DNA of 19,278 bases from Myxococcales bacterium (GTDB lineage: Bacteria > Myxococcota_A > Bradymonadia > REDH01). The position numbers and the translations under genes are program-made. Under the pieces are notes generated by a model. It saw only the letters and a list, made by a program, of their open reading frames with translations. It was not told the DNA's origin and ran no database searches. Positions 6,651-16,700 of the stretch are shown here, in pieces (positions within the stretch are counted from its first letter, which is position 1; each line of letters opens with the position of its first letter). The stretch is taken from NCBI GenBank assembly GCA_020633625.1, contig JACKDJ010000049.1, positions 1-19,278 of the forward strand, read 5' to 3'.

Positions 6651-8198
6651 GTGAACAAGCCGAAAGTCGTCCTCTTCCTGCCGTCGCGCGTCGATCCCGA
6701 GATCGGCGACCTGCCTTCGGCCGACCTGCTGCCGCTCGAACTCGTGCACATCGCGCCGGGCGCCGAGCTGGCCGGCTACGAGGTCGTGATCATCGACGCG
6801 ATGACCGAGCCCGACTACCTCGAGCAGGTGCTCGCGGCGTGCGAGGGCGCGATGGCGTTCGGCAGCTCGTGCATCCTCGGCTACCAGGTCTGGGACGGCG
6901 CGAAGGTCGCGATGGCGGTGCGCGAGCGCTTCCCGAAGATGCCGATCGTGTGGGGCGGATGGTTCCCGTCGGCGATCCCCGAGCTGTACCTCGCGAGCGA
7001 CATCTGCGACGCGGTCGTGCACGGGCAGGGCGAGCTGGCCTTCGTCGACGTGCTCGACGCCTGGAAGTCCGAGGGCCGCGGCGCCGACCTGTCTGCCGTC
7101 GAAGGCCTCGTGATCAAGAAGGACGGCGCCGTGTTCTGGACGCCGCACCGCGAGGCCGTGCACCTCGACAAGCTGCCCGAGCCGTCCTTCCACCTGATCG
7201 ACGTGCAGAAGTACTACGCGCTCCAGAAGCGCACCGCGCAGTTCGGCAACCGCGTGCGCAACAGGCTGCCGCCGCCGCACCACCTGCAGGGCCGCCCGTT
7301 CCGCGGCTTCAGCTACTTCTCGTCGTTCGGCTGCCCCGAGCCGTGCGCGTTCTGCTGCAGCCCCGAGATCGCCGGACGCCGCTGGCTCGCGCTCGACGCG
7401 AACGTGCTCGTCGACCGCCTCAAGGTGATCCACGACAAGGATCCCTTCGACGTGCTGCGCTTCCAGGACGCCAACTTCGGCGTGAGCAAGAAGCGCATGG
7501 TCGACTTCTGCCAGGCGCTGCTCGACAAGGGCCTGAACATCAACTGGAACGGCACGATCGAGATCAAGCAGATCACCCAGTACGACTGGGACACGCTGCA
7601 TCTCATGAAGCGTTCCGGCAACCACCTCATGTGGTTCGGCGCCGAGGCCGCCACCTGGGAGACGCAGCAGCTCATCCGCAAGCGCATCCAGGAAGGCATG
7701 ACCGACGAGGCCATGTCGCGCATGCACCAGCTCGACATCAAGTCGGGTCTCACGTACATCATCGGCTACCCCGGTGAACCGGTCGAGTCGATGTACGACA
7801 CGATCCACCAGGCCGCCGAGATGAAGACCAAGTATCCGAGCTGCTCGGTCGAGGTCTTCCCGTACCGGCCGATCCCCGGCAGCGAGTTCTGGCAGCCGTC
7901 GATCGACGACAACGGCTATCCCGTGCCCGAGAACTTCGAGCAGTGGGGCCGCTTCTTCGACTACAAGTTCAACTCGTGGTGGGGGCCGATCCCGGCCGAG
8001 GTGCAGAAGGTCTGGTCGCGCTTCACGCAGATGGCGCCCTGGTTCGACGGCATCGCCGGCGGCAAGGGACCGATCTCGCTGCTGCTGCGCAAGTCGGCCG
8101 GCGTGCGCCTGCGTCGCCGCCTGTGGAAGGCGCCCGTCGAGTTCCAGGCGTTCGATCTCATCCGCCGCTCGATGGGCCCGGTCAGCCGCTACATCTGA
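6651..8198 (+). CDS. B12-binding-type radical SAM protein
   Basis: A 515-residue protein from GTG 6651; no strong ribosome site is visible, so coupling to the upstream selenoprotein is possible. Residues 1-140 look like a Rossmann-type cobalamin-binding domain of the BchE-like radical SAM class (LELVHIAPGAELAGYEVVIID, GGWFPSAIPE, VVHGQGE), without a DxHxxG motif. Residues about 215-440 form the radical SAM barrel with C228-P-E-P-C232-A-F-C235, the CxxxCxxC that binds the 4Fe-4S cluster, followed by an extra Cys236. Later parts include FQDANFGV, WFGAEA, GYPGEP and PIPGSEFW, all typical of this class. Members often methylate or rearrange unactivated carbons; the substrate cannot be deduced here. 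It follows the selenoprotein by 40 bp, and both genes were duplicated together upstream, which supports a joint function. Confidence 0.9.
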   Translation: MNKPKVVLFLPSRVDPEIGDLPSADLLPLELVHIAPGAELAGYEVVIIDAMTEPDYLEQVLAACEGAMAFGSSCILGYQVWDGAKVAMAVRERFPKMPIVWGGWFPSAIPELYLASDICDAVVHGQGELAFVDVLDAWKSEGRGADLSAVEGLVIKKDGAVFWTPHREAVHLDKLPEPSFHLIDVQKYYALQKRTAQFGNRVRNRLPPPHHLQGRPFRGFSYFSSFGCPEPCAFCCSPEIAGRRWLALDANVLVDRLKVIHDKDPFDVLRFQDANFGVSKKRMVDFCQALLDKGLNINWNGTIEIKQITQYDWDTLHLMKRSGNHLMWFGAEAATWETQQLIRKRIQEGMTDEAMSRMHQLDIKSGLTYIIGYPGEPVESMYDTIHQAAEMKTKYPSCSVEVFPYRPIPGSEFWQPSIDDNGYPVPENFEQWGRFFDYKFNSWWGPIPAEVQKVWSRFTQMAPWFDGIAGGKGPISLLLRKSAGVRLRRRLWKAPVEFQAFDLIRRSMGPVSRYI

Positions 8199-8293
8199 GG
8201 GCGCGAGGGCGCGGTCCCGGCGCCGGGGAGCGTTGCTCGCGTGCCGCGGAGCCGCCTTCGGCCTGCGATGGCGGGCACCAGCGGCCCCGGGAC

Positions 8294-8320
8294 GACCGGA
8301 TTCCCGCGGGACCTCCGGTC
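8294..8320. terminator. Hairpin downstream of the radical SAM gene
   Basis: GACCGGA (8294-8300) and TCCGGTC (8314-8320) are perfect 7-bp arms around a 13-base loop that itself contains the palindrome TCCCGCGGGA. It is 96 bp past the stop codon with no T-run. It may be a terminator or a chance structure; the rest of 8199-8406 shows nothing else clear. Confidence 0.35.
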
Positions 8321-8406
8321 CGGCGTCCGGATCACCTCTGTCCCGCCCGCACCGAGGCTCCCCCCGGCGGACGGGACTCTCCACCTCCTCCCGGGACCCC
8401 ATCGCC

Positions 8407-9864
8407 ATGTCCTTCGCCCCGTCGCTGTCCTCGCTGCGCGCCCTGTCGATCGCCGCGGCGTTCGTCGTCCCGTCGTCCGTGGCGCTCGGCCAGGCGCCGA
8501 ACGTGGGAGACCTGTGGCTGCTCGACCCGACCGTCCAGGGGCCGAGCAGCAGCTCCGGCGCGCTCGTGAAGTACGACCCGTCGACCGGGACGGGCGCGAT
8601 GGTCGTCGACACCTTCACGACGCCGCAGCAGACGCAGTCGCTGGCCTACGACCGCACCCGCGGCGGCGTGGTGTTCGTCGGGAGCATCGTCGACGTGTTC
8701 CAGCCGATCCATCTCTGGCTGTGCGACGACGGCGGCTCGCTCACCGACCTCGGACTCGTGAGCCAGCCGTTCCACTGCATCACTCCCGCGCCCGACGGCA
8801 AGATCTACGGACGCGCCACCGGCGGCGGCTTCGTCAACGGACGCGTCTGGTACACGCTCGGCGACGGCCTGCTCCACGAGCTGCTCGACGAGAGCGGCGC
8901 CGCGCCGTTCACGTTCGAGCCCGGCGGCTTCGTCGACTACCGACTGCTCGCGTTCCACGAGGCCACGCGTTCGCTCGTCATGGTGTCCGGATCGGGCTCG
9001 CCGGCGTGCGGCGGCGGCATTTCCACCGGCATCGTCGTGAAGCGCGTCACGCTCTCGGCAGACGGCACGCGCGCCGTGGGTCCCATCGACTGCGCCGAGT
9101 TCGAGGTCTCGTCGAGCGGCGAGTCGCCCGTCGGCATCAGCGAACTGCCCGACGGCGACCTGCTCGTCGTCGTCGACACGAACAGCAACGCCACCGAGCC
9201 GCGCGCGCTGCGCATCCATCCGCAGACCCTCGCGATCTCGGTCTTCGCGAGCAACGGCGGCTACACCGGCGCCGCGGCGACGAACGGCGGCACATGGTCG
9301 TCGGCGCTCGGGAAGTGCGCGCTGCTCGACACGTTCGCGGACGACCTGCGCCTCTACGCCGACGGCGACTCGGGACCCGGCACGCTGCTCGGCGTGACGC
9401 TGCCGACGGGGGCGTCCGGCGGATCGGGCGAGACCGCGACGCTCGTCGAGATCGACGCGCCGGCGTGCACGGGCACCTTCGAGGCGTACGACACGGGACT
9501 CGCAGGCAGCGGCGGCTACGAGCCGGTGCTCGCGGGCACCGGCTGTCCCGAGCCGGGTGCCACCGTCTTCGTGCACGTGAGCGGCGCGCGCGGCGGCAGC
9601 CAGGCCGCGATCTTCGCCGGCTTCTCGTCGTCGGCGCTGCCCTTCAAGGGTGGACTCCTGCTCGTCGCGCCCGTCCTGCTCACCGTGCCGTTCACCACGA
9701 GCGGCACGCCGGGCGAGGCGGGCGTGGGCGAGCAGCTCATCCCGTTCCCGCTGCCGGTCTCGGGCGTCAGCGGCGTGAGCCTGTACATGCAGGGCGCGGT
9801 GGCCGACCCCGCGGCGACGTGGGGCGTCGCGCTGACCGCGGGCCTCGCCATGACCATCGGCTGA
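8407..9864 (+). CDS. Secreted protein, propeller-like with lineage-type C-terminal domain
   Basis: A 485-residue protein. ATG 8407 was chosen because a signal peptide begins there (hydrophobic about 9-27, cleavage near ALGQA at 26-30); the frame is open further upstream but without such a start. The body has repeated strands of the kind seen in propeller-like proteins (SLAYDRTRGGVVF, CITPAPDGKIYGR, ISELPDGDLLVV, LLDTFADDLRLYADGD) and four or more cysteines. The last about 110 residues begin with GTGCPEPGATV and end with strands plus LYMQGAVADP; C-terminal domains of this style are common in large secreted proteins of some planctomycetes and may serve sorting or surface attachment (inference). 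No enzyme motif was recognised. It is convergent with thiE. Confidence 0.8.
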   Translation: MSFAPSLSSLRALSIAAAFVVPSSVALGQAPNVGDLWLLDPTVQGPSSSSGALVKYDPSTGTGAMVVDTFTTPQQTQSLAYDRTRGGVVFVGSIVDVFQPIHLWLCDDGGSLTDLGLVSQPFHCITPAPDGKIYGRATGGGFVNGRVWYTLGDGLLHELLDESGAAPFTFEPGGFVDYRLLAFHEATRSLVMVSGSGSPACGGGISTGIVVKRVTLSADGTRAVGPIDCAEFEVSSSGESPVGISELPDGDLLVVVDTNSNATEPRALRIHPQTLAISVFASNGGYTGAAATNGGTWSSALGKCALLDTFADDLRLYADGDSGPGTLLGVTLPTGASGGSGETATLVEIDAPACTGTFEAYDTGLAGSGGYEPVLAGTGCPEPGATVFVHVSGARGGSQAAIFAGFSSSALPFKGGLLLVAPVLLTVPFTTSGTPGEAGVGEQLIPFPLPVSGVSGVSLYMQGAVADPAATWGVALTAGLAMTIG

Positions 9865-9874
9865 AGCGCCCGCT

Positions 9875-9914
9875 CCGCGCGCGGGATGCGGCGACGACAC
9901 GCGCCCGCGCGCGG
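9875..9914. terminator. Bidirectional hairpin between convergent genes
   Basis: CCGCGCGCGGG (9875-9885) and CCCGCGCGCGG (9904-9914) form an 11-bp perfect stem with an 18-base loop. It is followed by a 16-bp perfect palindrome (9923-9938). Both fill the 77-bp gap between the secreted protein and thiE and probably stop transcription from both sides. Confidence 0.55.
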
Positions 9915-9941
9915 ACGACCTTCGACGACGCGTCGTCGCGG

Positions 9942-10712
9942 CTACGCGTCGAGCGCGGCGAGGCACGCGCGCGTCGCCGCGCCGACGTCGCGCGCGTCGA
10001 GGATGGCCGCGCCGATCGCGGCGCGCGTGCAGCCCGCATCGCGCACGAGGTGCAGCGTCCCGGGCGAGAGTCCGCCGATGGCGAAGATCGGCAGCGCGGG
10101 GAAGGCGCGCACGCATTCAGCGAGCTCGGCCGGGTCGGCGCGCGTCGTGCCGTCCTTCGTGGACGTCGGCGCCATCGCGCCGAAGCCGACGTGGTCGGCG
10201 CCGGCCGCGATCGCGCGCGCGATCTCGTCGCGCGCGCGAGTCGACGTCCCGAGCAGGAGCGCGTCGCCCAGCGCGGAGCGCGCCGCCCGCAACCCGGCGG
10301 CGATCGCCTCGGCCGACGGCGGCGCGGTGGAGCCGGTGTCCGTCGCCGCGGACGGGGCGCCGGGCGCGGCGGAGGGGGCGCCTGCCGCCGCGAGGGCGGC
10401 GGCGTCCTCGCGGCCGAGGTGCAGGCCGTCCGCGAGCGGCGTGCCGTCCGGGCCGAAGACCGCCGCGAGGTCGTCGTTCACGACGAGCAGGACGTCGTCC
10501 GGCAGCAGGCCGCGGGCCAGCGCGAGGGCCGCCCGCCGGGCCTCGATCGCACAGCCCTTGAGCCGCAGCTGGACGACCCCGACGCCGGCCTCGCCCGCCT
10601 CCCGGATCGCCCGCCAGAACGGCGTCCCCGGCGCGGGAGCGGTGGGGCCGTCGGCGCTCGCGACGAGGTAGAGCCGCGCCCGGCGCAGGCGATCGAGACG
10701 CGAGGCTGTCAT
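9942..10712 (-). CDS. thiE: Thiamine-phosphate synthase
   Basis: A 256-residue TIM-barrel enzyme that joins HMP-PP and the thiazole phosphate to give thiamine phosphate in the cytoplasm. Motifs in order: VVQLRLK (Gln48, Arg50 and Lys52 of the QxRxK pyrophosphate motif), VVNDDLA (79-83), DGLHLG (95-100), LLGTSTR (153-159), GADHVGFGAMAPTSTK (171-186; family GxGPxxxTxTK) and FAIGGL (210-215). An Ala/Pro/Ser-rich insertion of about 35 residues (107-145) makes it longer than the usual 200-220 residues. ATG 10712 suits the barrel start; an in-frame ATG about 45 bp further upstream is possible, and neither has a clear ribosome site. No other thiamine gene is adjacent, and no TPP riboswitch consensus is visible upstream. 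Confidence 0.9.
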   Translation of the reverse strand: MTASRLDRLRRARLYLVASADGPTAPAPGTPFWRAIREAGEAGVGVVQLRLKGCAIEARRAALALARGLLPDDVLLVVNDDLAAVFGPDGTPLADGLHLGREDAAALAAAGAPSAAPGAPSAATDTGSTAPPSAEAIAAGLRAARSALGDALLLGTSTRARDEIARAIAAGADHVGFGAMAPTSTKDGTTRADPAELAECVRAFPALPIFAIGGLSPGTLHLVRDAGCTRAAIGAAILDARDVGAATRACLAALDA

Positions 10713-11021
10713 TTCGGCACCGTCGGTGGGGCGGGAGCGCGGCGGAGGACAGGTCATTCTGGCAGGCGCACCGCCGCGGCGCACGTCCCGAGGGCCCCAT
10801 CCGGCGGGAGGTTCGTCTTCGCCTCGCACCCTGCCGCGGCAGTTCGCGGGAATGGCGAGCAGGCGCGCAGCCCGTTCGAGGCGGCGCCGTGGGCCGGATC
10901 GGGGTCCGCGCTCCGGTCCGGGGGAGCTGTCATCCCGACGCTCCGGCCCTCGCCGGGGTCTCTGGCGGCCATTGGCACTGGGTTTGCTGTCAGAGCGCGC
11001 CGGAGACCGTTCGCCCGCAGG
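10713..11021. other. Divergent intergenic region, thiE / response regulator
   Basis: About 309 bp without a supported gene. It holds a perfect 12-bp palindrome CTGCCGCGGCAG (10831-10842), about 130 bp before the sigma-54 promoter, where an enhancer-binding activator site would be expected (inference). No TPP riboswitch motif was found on the thiE side. Confidence 0.6.
10973..10988 (+). promoter_or_regulatory. Sigma-54 (RpoN) -24/-12 promoter
   Basis: TGGCAC, then five bases, then TTGCT, with the invariant GG and GC ten bases apart: a full match to the sigma-54 consensus. Transcription would start near 10999, leaving about 23 bases before the ATG at 11022. Sigma-54 promoters need an ATP-driven activator, and none is encoded in the window. 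The nearest genes downstream are the response regulator and groESL. Confidence 0.75.
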
Positions 11022-11471
11022 ATGCCCCGGCCAGTGTCCACTCGCCCCCAGACCCGCCGCCTCACCGTGCTCATCGGCGACGACGACGTCGCCGTGCGCG
11101 GTTCGGTCGTCGAACTCGTGGCGCCGTTCGGGTTCCGGGTGCTCACCGCGGGGTGCGGGGCCGAGGCCTTGCGCCAGCTCCTGTGCGAACCGGTCGACTT
11201 CTCGATCCTCGATTTCGAGATGCCCGACATGACCGGGGTCGAGGTCGTCCAGCGATACCTGGCCGGCGCCTTCATCGGCGGACCGTCGGGCCCCGCGCGC
11301 CACACCCCGCGCCGGGCGCTGCCCATCATCTTCATGTCGGCCAATCCCGAGCGCGCCGTGCGCGCGGCGTGCGAGTCGGTCGGCACCACGTTCCTCGACA
11401 AGCCGATCTCCGCCGACCGGCTGCAACGTGCCGTCGGCCTCCTGCTCCAGGAACACCTGCGACTCACCTGA
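11022..11471 (+). CDS. Single-domain response regulator (receiver only)
   Basis: A 149-residue receiver protein. Seen: IGDDD (18-22), phospho-acceptor Asp64 in ILDFEMPDMTG, FMSANPE with switch Ser106, and Lys127 in DKPIS. Between alpha-3 and beta-4 there is an extra Gly/Pro/Arg-rich loop of about 15 residues (84-98). No output domain. ATG 11022 was chosen; GTG 11034 is in frame and has AGGA upstream, so the true start may be either. It lies 23 bases after the predicted sigma-54 start site and 74 bp before groES, so it may lead a polycistronic mRNA with groESL. No kinase is adjacent. Confidence 0.88.
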   Translation: MPRPVSTRPQTRRLTVLIGDDDVAVRGSVVELVAPFGFRVLTAGCGAEALRQLLCEPVDFSILDFEMPDMTGVEVVQRYLAGAFIGGPSGPARHTPRRALPIIFMSANPERAVRAACESVGTTFLDKPISADRLQRAVGLLLQEHLRLT

Positions 11472-11545
11472 GGCGCGATGCGCAGTGCGCGTCGCCGCCG
11501 CGACCCAACCCATCCCAACCCACGACGGAAGAGAGTCTCATCGCA

Positions 11546-11863
11546 ATGGCTACGAAGACCGCCAAGACGACCAAGGTCAACATCACCCCGATGGGCGACA
11601 ACGTGCTCGTGCAGCGCCTCGAGGCCGAGTCGGTCACCGCGGGCGGCATCGTGCTGCCCGAGTCGGCCAAGGAGAAGCCGCGCGAGGGCACCGTGATCGC
11701 CGTCGGCGACGGACGCGTGCTCGACGACGGCACCCGCCGCAAGATGCAGGTCAAGGCCGGCGACCGCATCATCTTCTCGTCGTACGCCGGGACCGAGATC
11801 GAGGTCGGTGGCAACGAGTACCTGATCGTGCGTGAGGACGAGATCCTCGCCGTGGTCGGCTGA
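11546..11863 (+). CDS. groES: Co-chaperonin GroES
   Basis: A 105-residue heptameric lid of the GroEL chaperonin. The beta-barrel start NITPMGDNVLVQRLEAE, the mobile loop (SVTAGGIVLPESAKEKP, about 29-45) that docks on GroEL, and the tail GNEYLIVREDEILAVV are all typical. There is a basic N-terminal extension of about 10 residues (ATKTAKTTK). A purine-rich site GGAAGAGAG (11527-11535) lies ten bases before the ATG. groEL follows after 66 bp. No CIRCE inverted repeat is visible in the 74 bp before the gene. Confidence 0.97.
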   Translation: MATKTAKTTKVNITPMGDNVLVQRLEAESVTAGGIVLPESAKEKPREGTVIAVGDGRVLDDGTRRKMQVKAGDRIIFSSYAGTEIEVGGNEYLIVREDEILAVVG

Positions 11864-11929
11864 CGCGCGTCGCGCGCTCGCCCGCCACCCGCACATCCAT
11901 CCCGAACCAACCCGAGACAAGAGAGACAC

Positions 11930-13555
<1,626 letters not shown>

Positions 13556-13556
13556 C

Positions 13557-13576
13557 CGGACGACGCGAGTCGTCCG
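13557..13576. terminator. Hairpin 1 after groEL
   Basis: CGGACGAC and GTCGTCCG pair perfectly (8 bp) around a GCGA tetraloop, beginning two bases after the groEL stop codon. It is the first of three tandem hairpins. Confidence 0.55.
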
Positions 13577-13577
13577 A

Positions 13578-13608
13578 CCGCGGCGCCGACCTCGCGTCGG
13601 CGCCGCGG
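13578..13608. terminator. Hairpin 2 after groEL
   Basis: A perfect 13-bp GC-rich stem (13578-13590 with 13596-13608) with a five-base loop, starting one base after hairpin 1. Confidence 0.6.
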
Positions 13609-13612
13609 AATC

Positions 13613-13648
13613 CGAGCCCGGTGCACGCGCGAGCGTGCACCGGGCTCG
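13613..13648. terminator. Hairpin 3 after groEL, bidirectional
   Basis: A perfect 16-bp stem with a GCGA tetraloop, followed on the plus strand by a T-containing stretch (TCGTGTCTC). It lies between convergent genes and could stop transcription from both. The remaining 13649-13741 shows nothing further. Confidence 0.65.
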
Positions 13649-13741
13649 TCGTGTCTCGGGGAGCGCGGCGCCTCGGTACGCGTCGGCCGCGCCCACGGGA
13701 CGCGAGCGTGCCGTGCCTCGCTCGTCCGGCGACGGAGCCGG

Positions 13742-16700
13742 TCAGCGTGTGCCGAGCCGCCGCACCGGACGGAACCCGACGTAGCAGGTCTGCGTGTCCT
13801 TCTCGATGCGGCCCCGTGCGGTCGAGCGGCAGTTCGAGACGGTCGAGCTGAAGTCGCCGCCGCGCACGACCTTGTCCGGGTCGTCGCCGAGCACCGGACC
13901 GCCATCGCCCGGTGCGTCGCTGTAGTCGCCGCGGTAGACGTCCTCGCACCACTCGTAGACGTTGCCGAGCACGTCGTAGAGACCGAACGCATTGGCCTGT
14001 TTCGAGGCGACCGGATGCGTGGCGGCCCGCGCGCTGGGGTGGGCCACGCCCGTCCAGCCGCTGCTGTCGAGTCCGCCCGGATCGTCGACGCCGCTGTTGC
14101 CGCCGTAGACGGCGACCGGGTCGAGCGCGTCGGAGTCGCGGTCGCCGAGCTGGGTGATCCCTCCCCACGGTGTGGGCGTCGTCGTGCCGGCGCGGCAGAG
14201 GTACTCCCACTCGGCCTCGGTGGGGAGCGACAGGTCGAATCGATCGCAGAATCCGTGTGCGTCGTCCCACGAGACGTGCTCGACGGGACGGTCGTCGCCC
14301 AGGCCGCCGAAGTACGACGGGTTCGAACCCATCGCACGCGTCCACTGGCCCTGGGTGACCTCTGTGCGCGCCACGAGCATCGGTGCGATCGTGACCTCGT
14401 GCGCCGGACCCTCGTCGGACGAGTGACCCGGCGAGCCGGGCTGCGAGCCCATCTCGTACGTCCCGCCGGGGACGAGCACGAACTCGAGTCCGCTGGACGG
14501 CTGCGTGTAGACCGCGACGAAGTGCGACGCGTCGCCGCCGGACTCCCAGCGCACCTCCGAGAGCTCGAGGTCGGTGAACGCCGCGGGCCAGCGACGCTCG
14601 GCCAGTCGCCGGACGCGCTCGACGCCTTCGAGGTCGAGCTCGGCGTAGCGCGCGCGGTCGAAGAGTCCGTTCTGGTCGGCCATCCAGCGCCAGACGTCGG
14701 CGTCGATCTTGCCCGAGAGCAGGCCGCCGGACTTGCCGCCGTCGCCTTCCGCTCCCTTGCCGGAGCCGTCGTCGAGCTCGAGTGACTCGTACACTCCCTT
14801 GCCGTCGCCGCTCACGTCGTCGGAGTCGCTCTCGTCGAGCTCGAGCAGGTTCTGGATCAGGCGCGTGCGTGCCGCGGCCGTGTCGATCTCGCCCGGCAGC
14901 TCGATCACGGGACGGAAGCCCACCGTGCGCGCGGCCTCGTCGGGCTGCACGGCGTTGCGGCTGGCTGCGCGACAGTCGCCGGCGATCGAAGACCACGACC
15001 CGCCGCGCGACACGCCGATGTCACCCTCCCAGGTGTTCGAGCACAGCTCCCAGACGTTGCCGAGCACGTCGTACAGTCCGAACGCGTTGGGCGCCTTGCC
15101 GGCCACGGCGTGCGTCCCGGCGAAGGCGTGCGGGTGGATCTGCGCGACCCACGACGAGCTGTCGGAGCCGCCCGGGTAGTCGACGCCGCTGTTGCCGCCG
15201 AACCAGGCCAGCGCATCGACCTCGGGCGAGTCGTTGTCGCCGCGCACCGTGATCGGTCCGCTCGGCAGCGGCGTCGTGCTGCCCGCGCGGCAGGCGAACT
15301 CCCAGCGGAACTCGGTCGGCAGCTCGAAGCCGGAGCGCGCGCAGAACTCACGCGCCCGGGTCGGCGTGATCGACTCGACGGGAGCGTCGAGCGGCGCCTC
15401 GGAGAACCACGACGGGTCGTCGCCCATGACGGCGCGCCACTGCGCACGGGTGACCTCGGTGCGTGCCGCCAGGAACGGCGTGACGGTGGTGGACGTGGGC
15501 GAGCTCTCGTGGTCGCGGCGCGCCGGCTCGTCGGGTCCGCTGCCGCGGAGGAACGTCCCGCCGGGCAGCAGCACGAACTCGAGCCCCGTCGGGGGGTGGC
15601 GGTAGATCGCCACGGCGAAGGCGTTGCTCCCGCACGCGAAGCGCTCGACGCGCAGGAACGCCAGGTGCGCGAAGACGTCGGGCCAGCGCTGTTCGGCCGC
15701 GCGCCGCACGGCGTCCACACCCGTCGCGTCGAGACGCGCGTAGTCGCGCAGGTCGCCCAGGGCCAGCAGGCGCTCGGTGCGACGCCCCTCCCAGTCGTCC
15801 TCCTGGGCCCGGAAGCGGCCGGCCAGCTCGTCGATCGTGGTGTCGTGCGGGAGCTCGGGCGCCGCGAGCAGGCTGGCGATGCGGTCGGTCACCACGCGGT
15901 CGAGGGCGTGGGCCGCGACGTACTCGGCCAACGCGTCGGAGAGCGCGCCGGCCGCCTCGCGCTCGGCGCCGGCCTTCACGTGCCGGTCGAAGAGCTGGTT
16001 GCGCAGCGCGGCGAGCTGCGGGGTGATCTGCGAGCGGTACTGCTCGTTGCAGCCGGACGCCAGCGCCGTCTCGAACGACGCGAGCGCGTCCTCGAGGGCG
16101 CCCGCGCCGAGCTGTTCGAGCGCGGCGGTGTACGCGCGCCGGCAGGCGGGCGTGATGTCTTCGCGTTCGATGCGTTCGCGCCACGACTGCACGCCGGGGA
16201 CGCCCTTGCCGGCCAGCACCGTCACGAGCGCCGAGACGTTGTCCCACGAGCCGTCGCCCAGCGCCTGCTCGTAGAAGTGCCCGATCCACTCGTCGTGGAC
16301 GCGCGCGAGCTGGTCGTCGAGACCGGGTTGCGCGGGATCGAGTTCGCGCGCGCGCTCGAGGCGCGCCGCGGCGTCGCCGTAGCGCCGCTCGGCGTGGTGC
16401 CCGCGCGCGCTGGCCAGCAGCCACGAGACGAGCACGCTGCGCACGCGGCCGTCCTCGACCAGCCCGGGGACGTCGAGCTGTTCGATGGCCTCGTCGAGCC
16501 GGCCCGTCTCCTGGAGGTCGGAGGCCGTGCTCATGGCGTCGGCCACGCGCAGCTCGTGGCGCAGCTCCTCGGCGCGTGCCCGGGCGTCGGGCACGACGCG
16601 TCCCTGCGCGAGCAGCGTGTCGAGGTCGCGGCGTGCCTTGCCGTACGCGCCCTGGTCGCTGAACACGTGCACCGTGCCGTAGAACGAGAAGCCGTTGCGG

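Noticed and set aside
10713..10900. TPP riboswitch before thiE
   Set aside because: The conserved CUGAGA and GAUCCGGGUAAU-type segments are absent on the minus strand.
8241..11471. A 1076-residue plus-strand reading frame
   Set aside because: Arginine-rich shadow of the secreted protein and of thiE; only its 3' part from 11022 is a real gene.
11472..11545. CIRCE operator before groES
   Set aside because: No TTAGCACTC-N9-GAGTGCTAA-like inverted repeat is present.
13742..15700. Diversity-generating retroelement target (lectin-like fold at C-terminus)
   Set aside because: No reverse transcriptase, accessory gene or template repeat is in the window.
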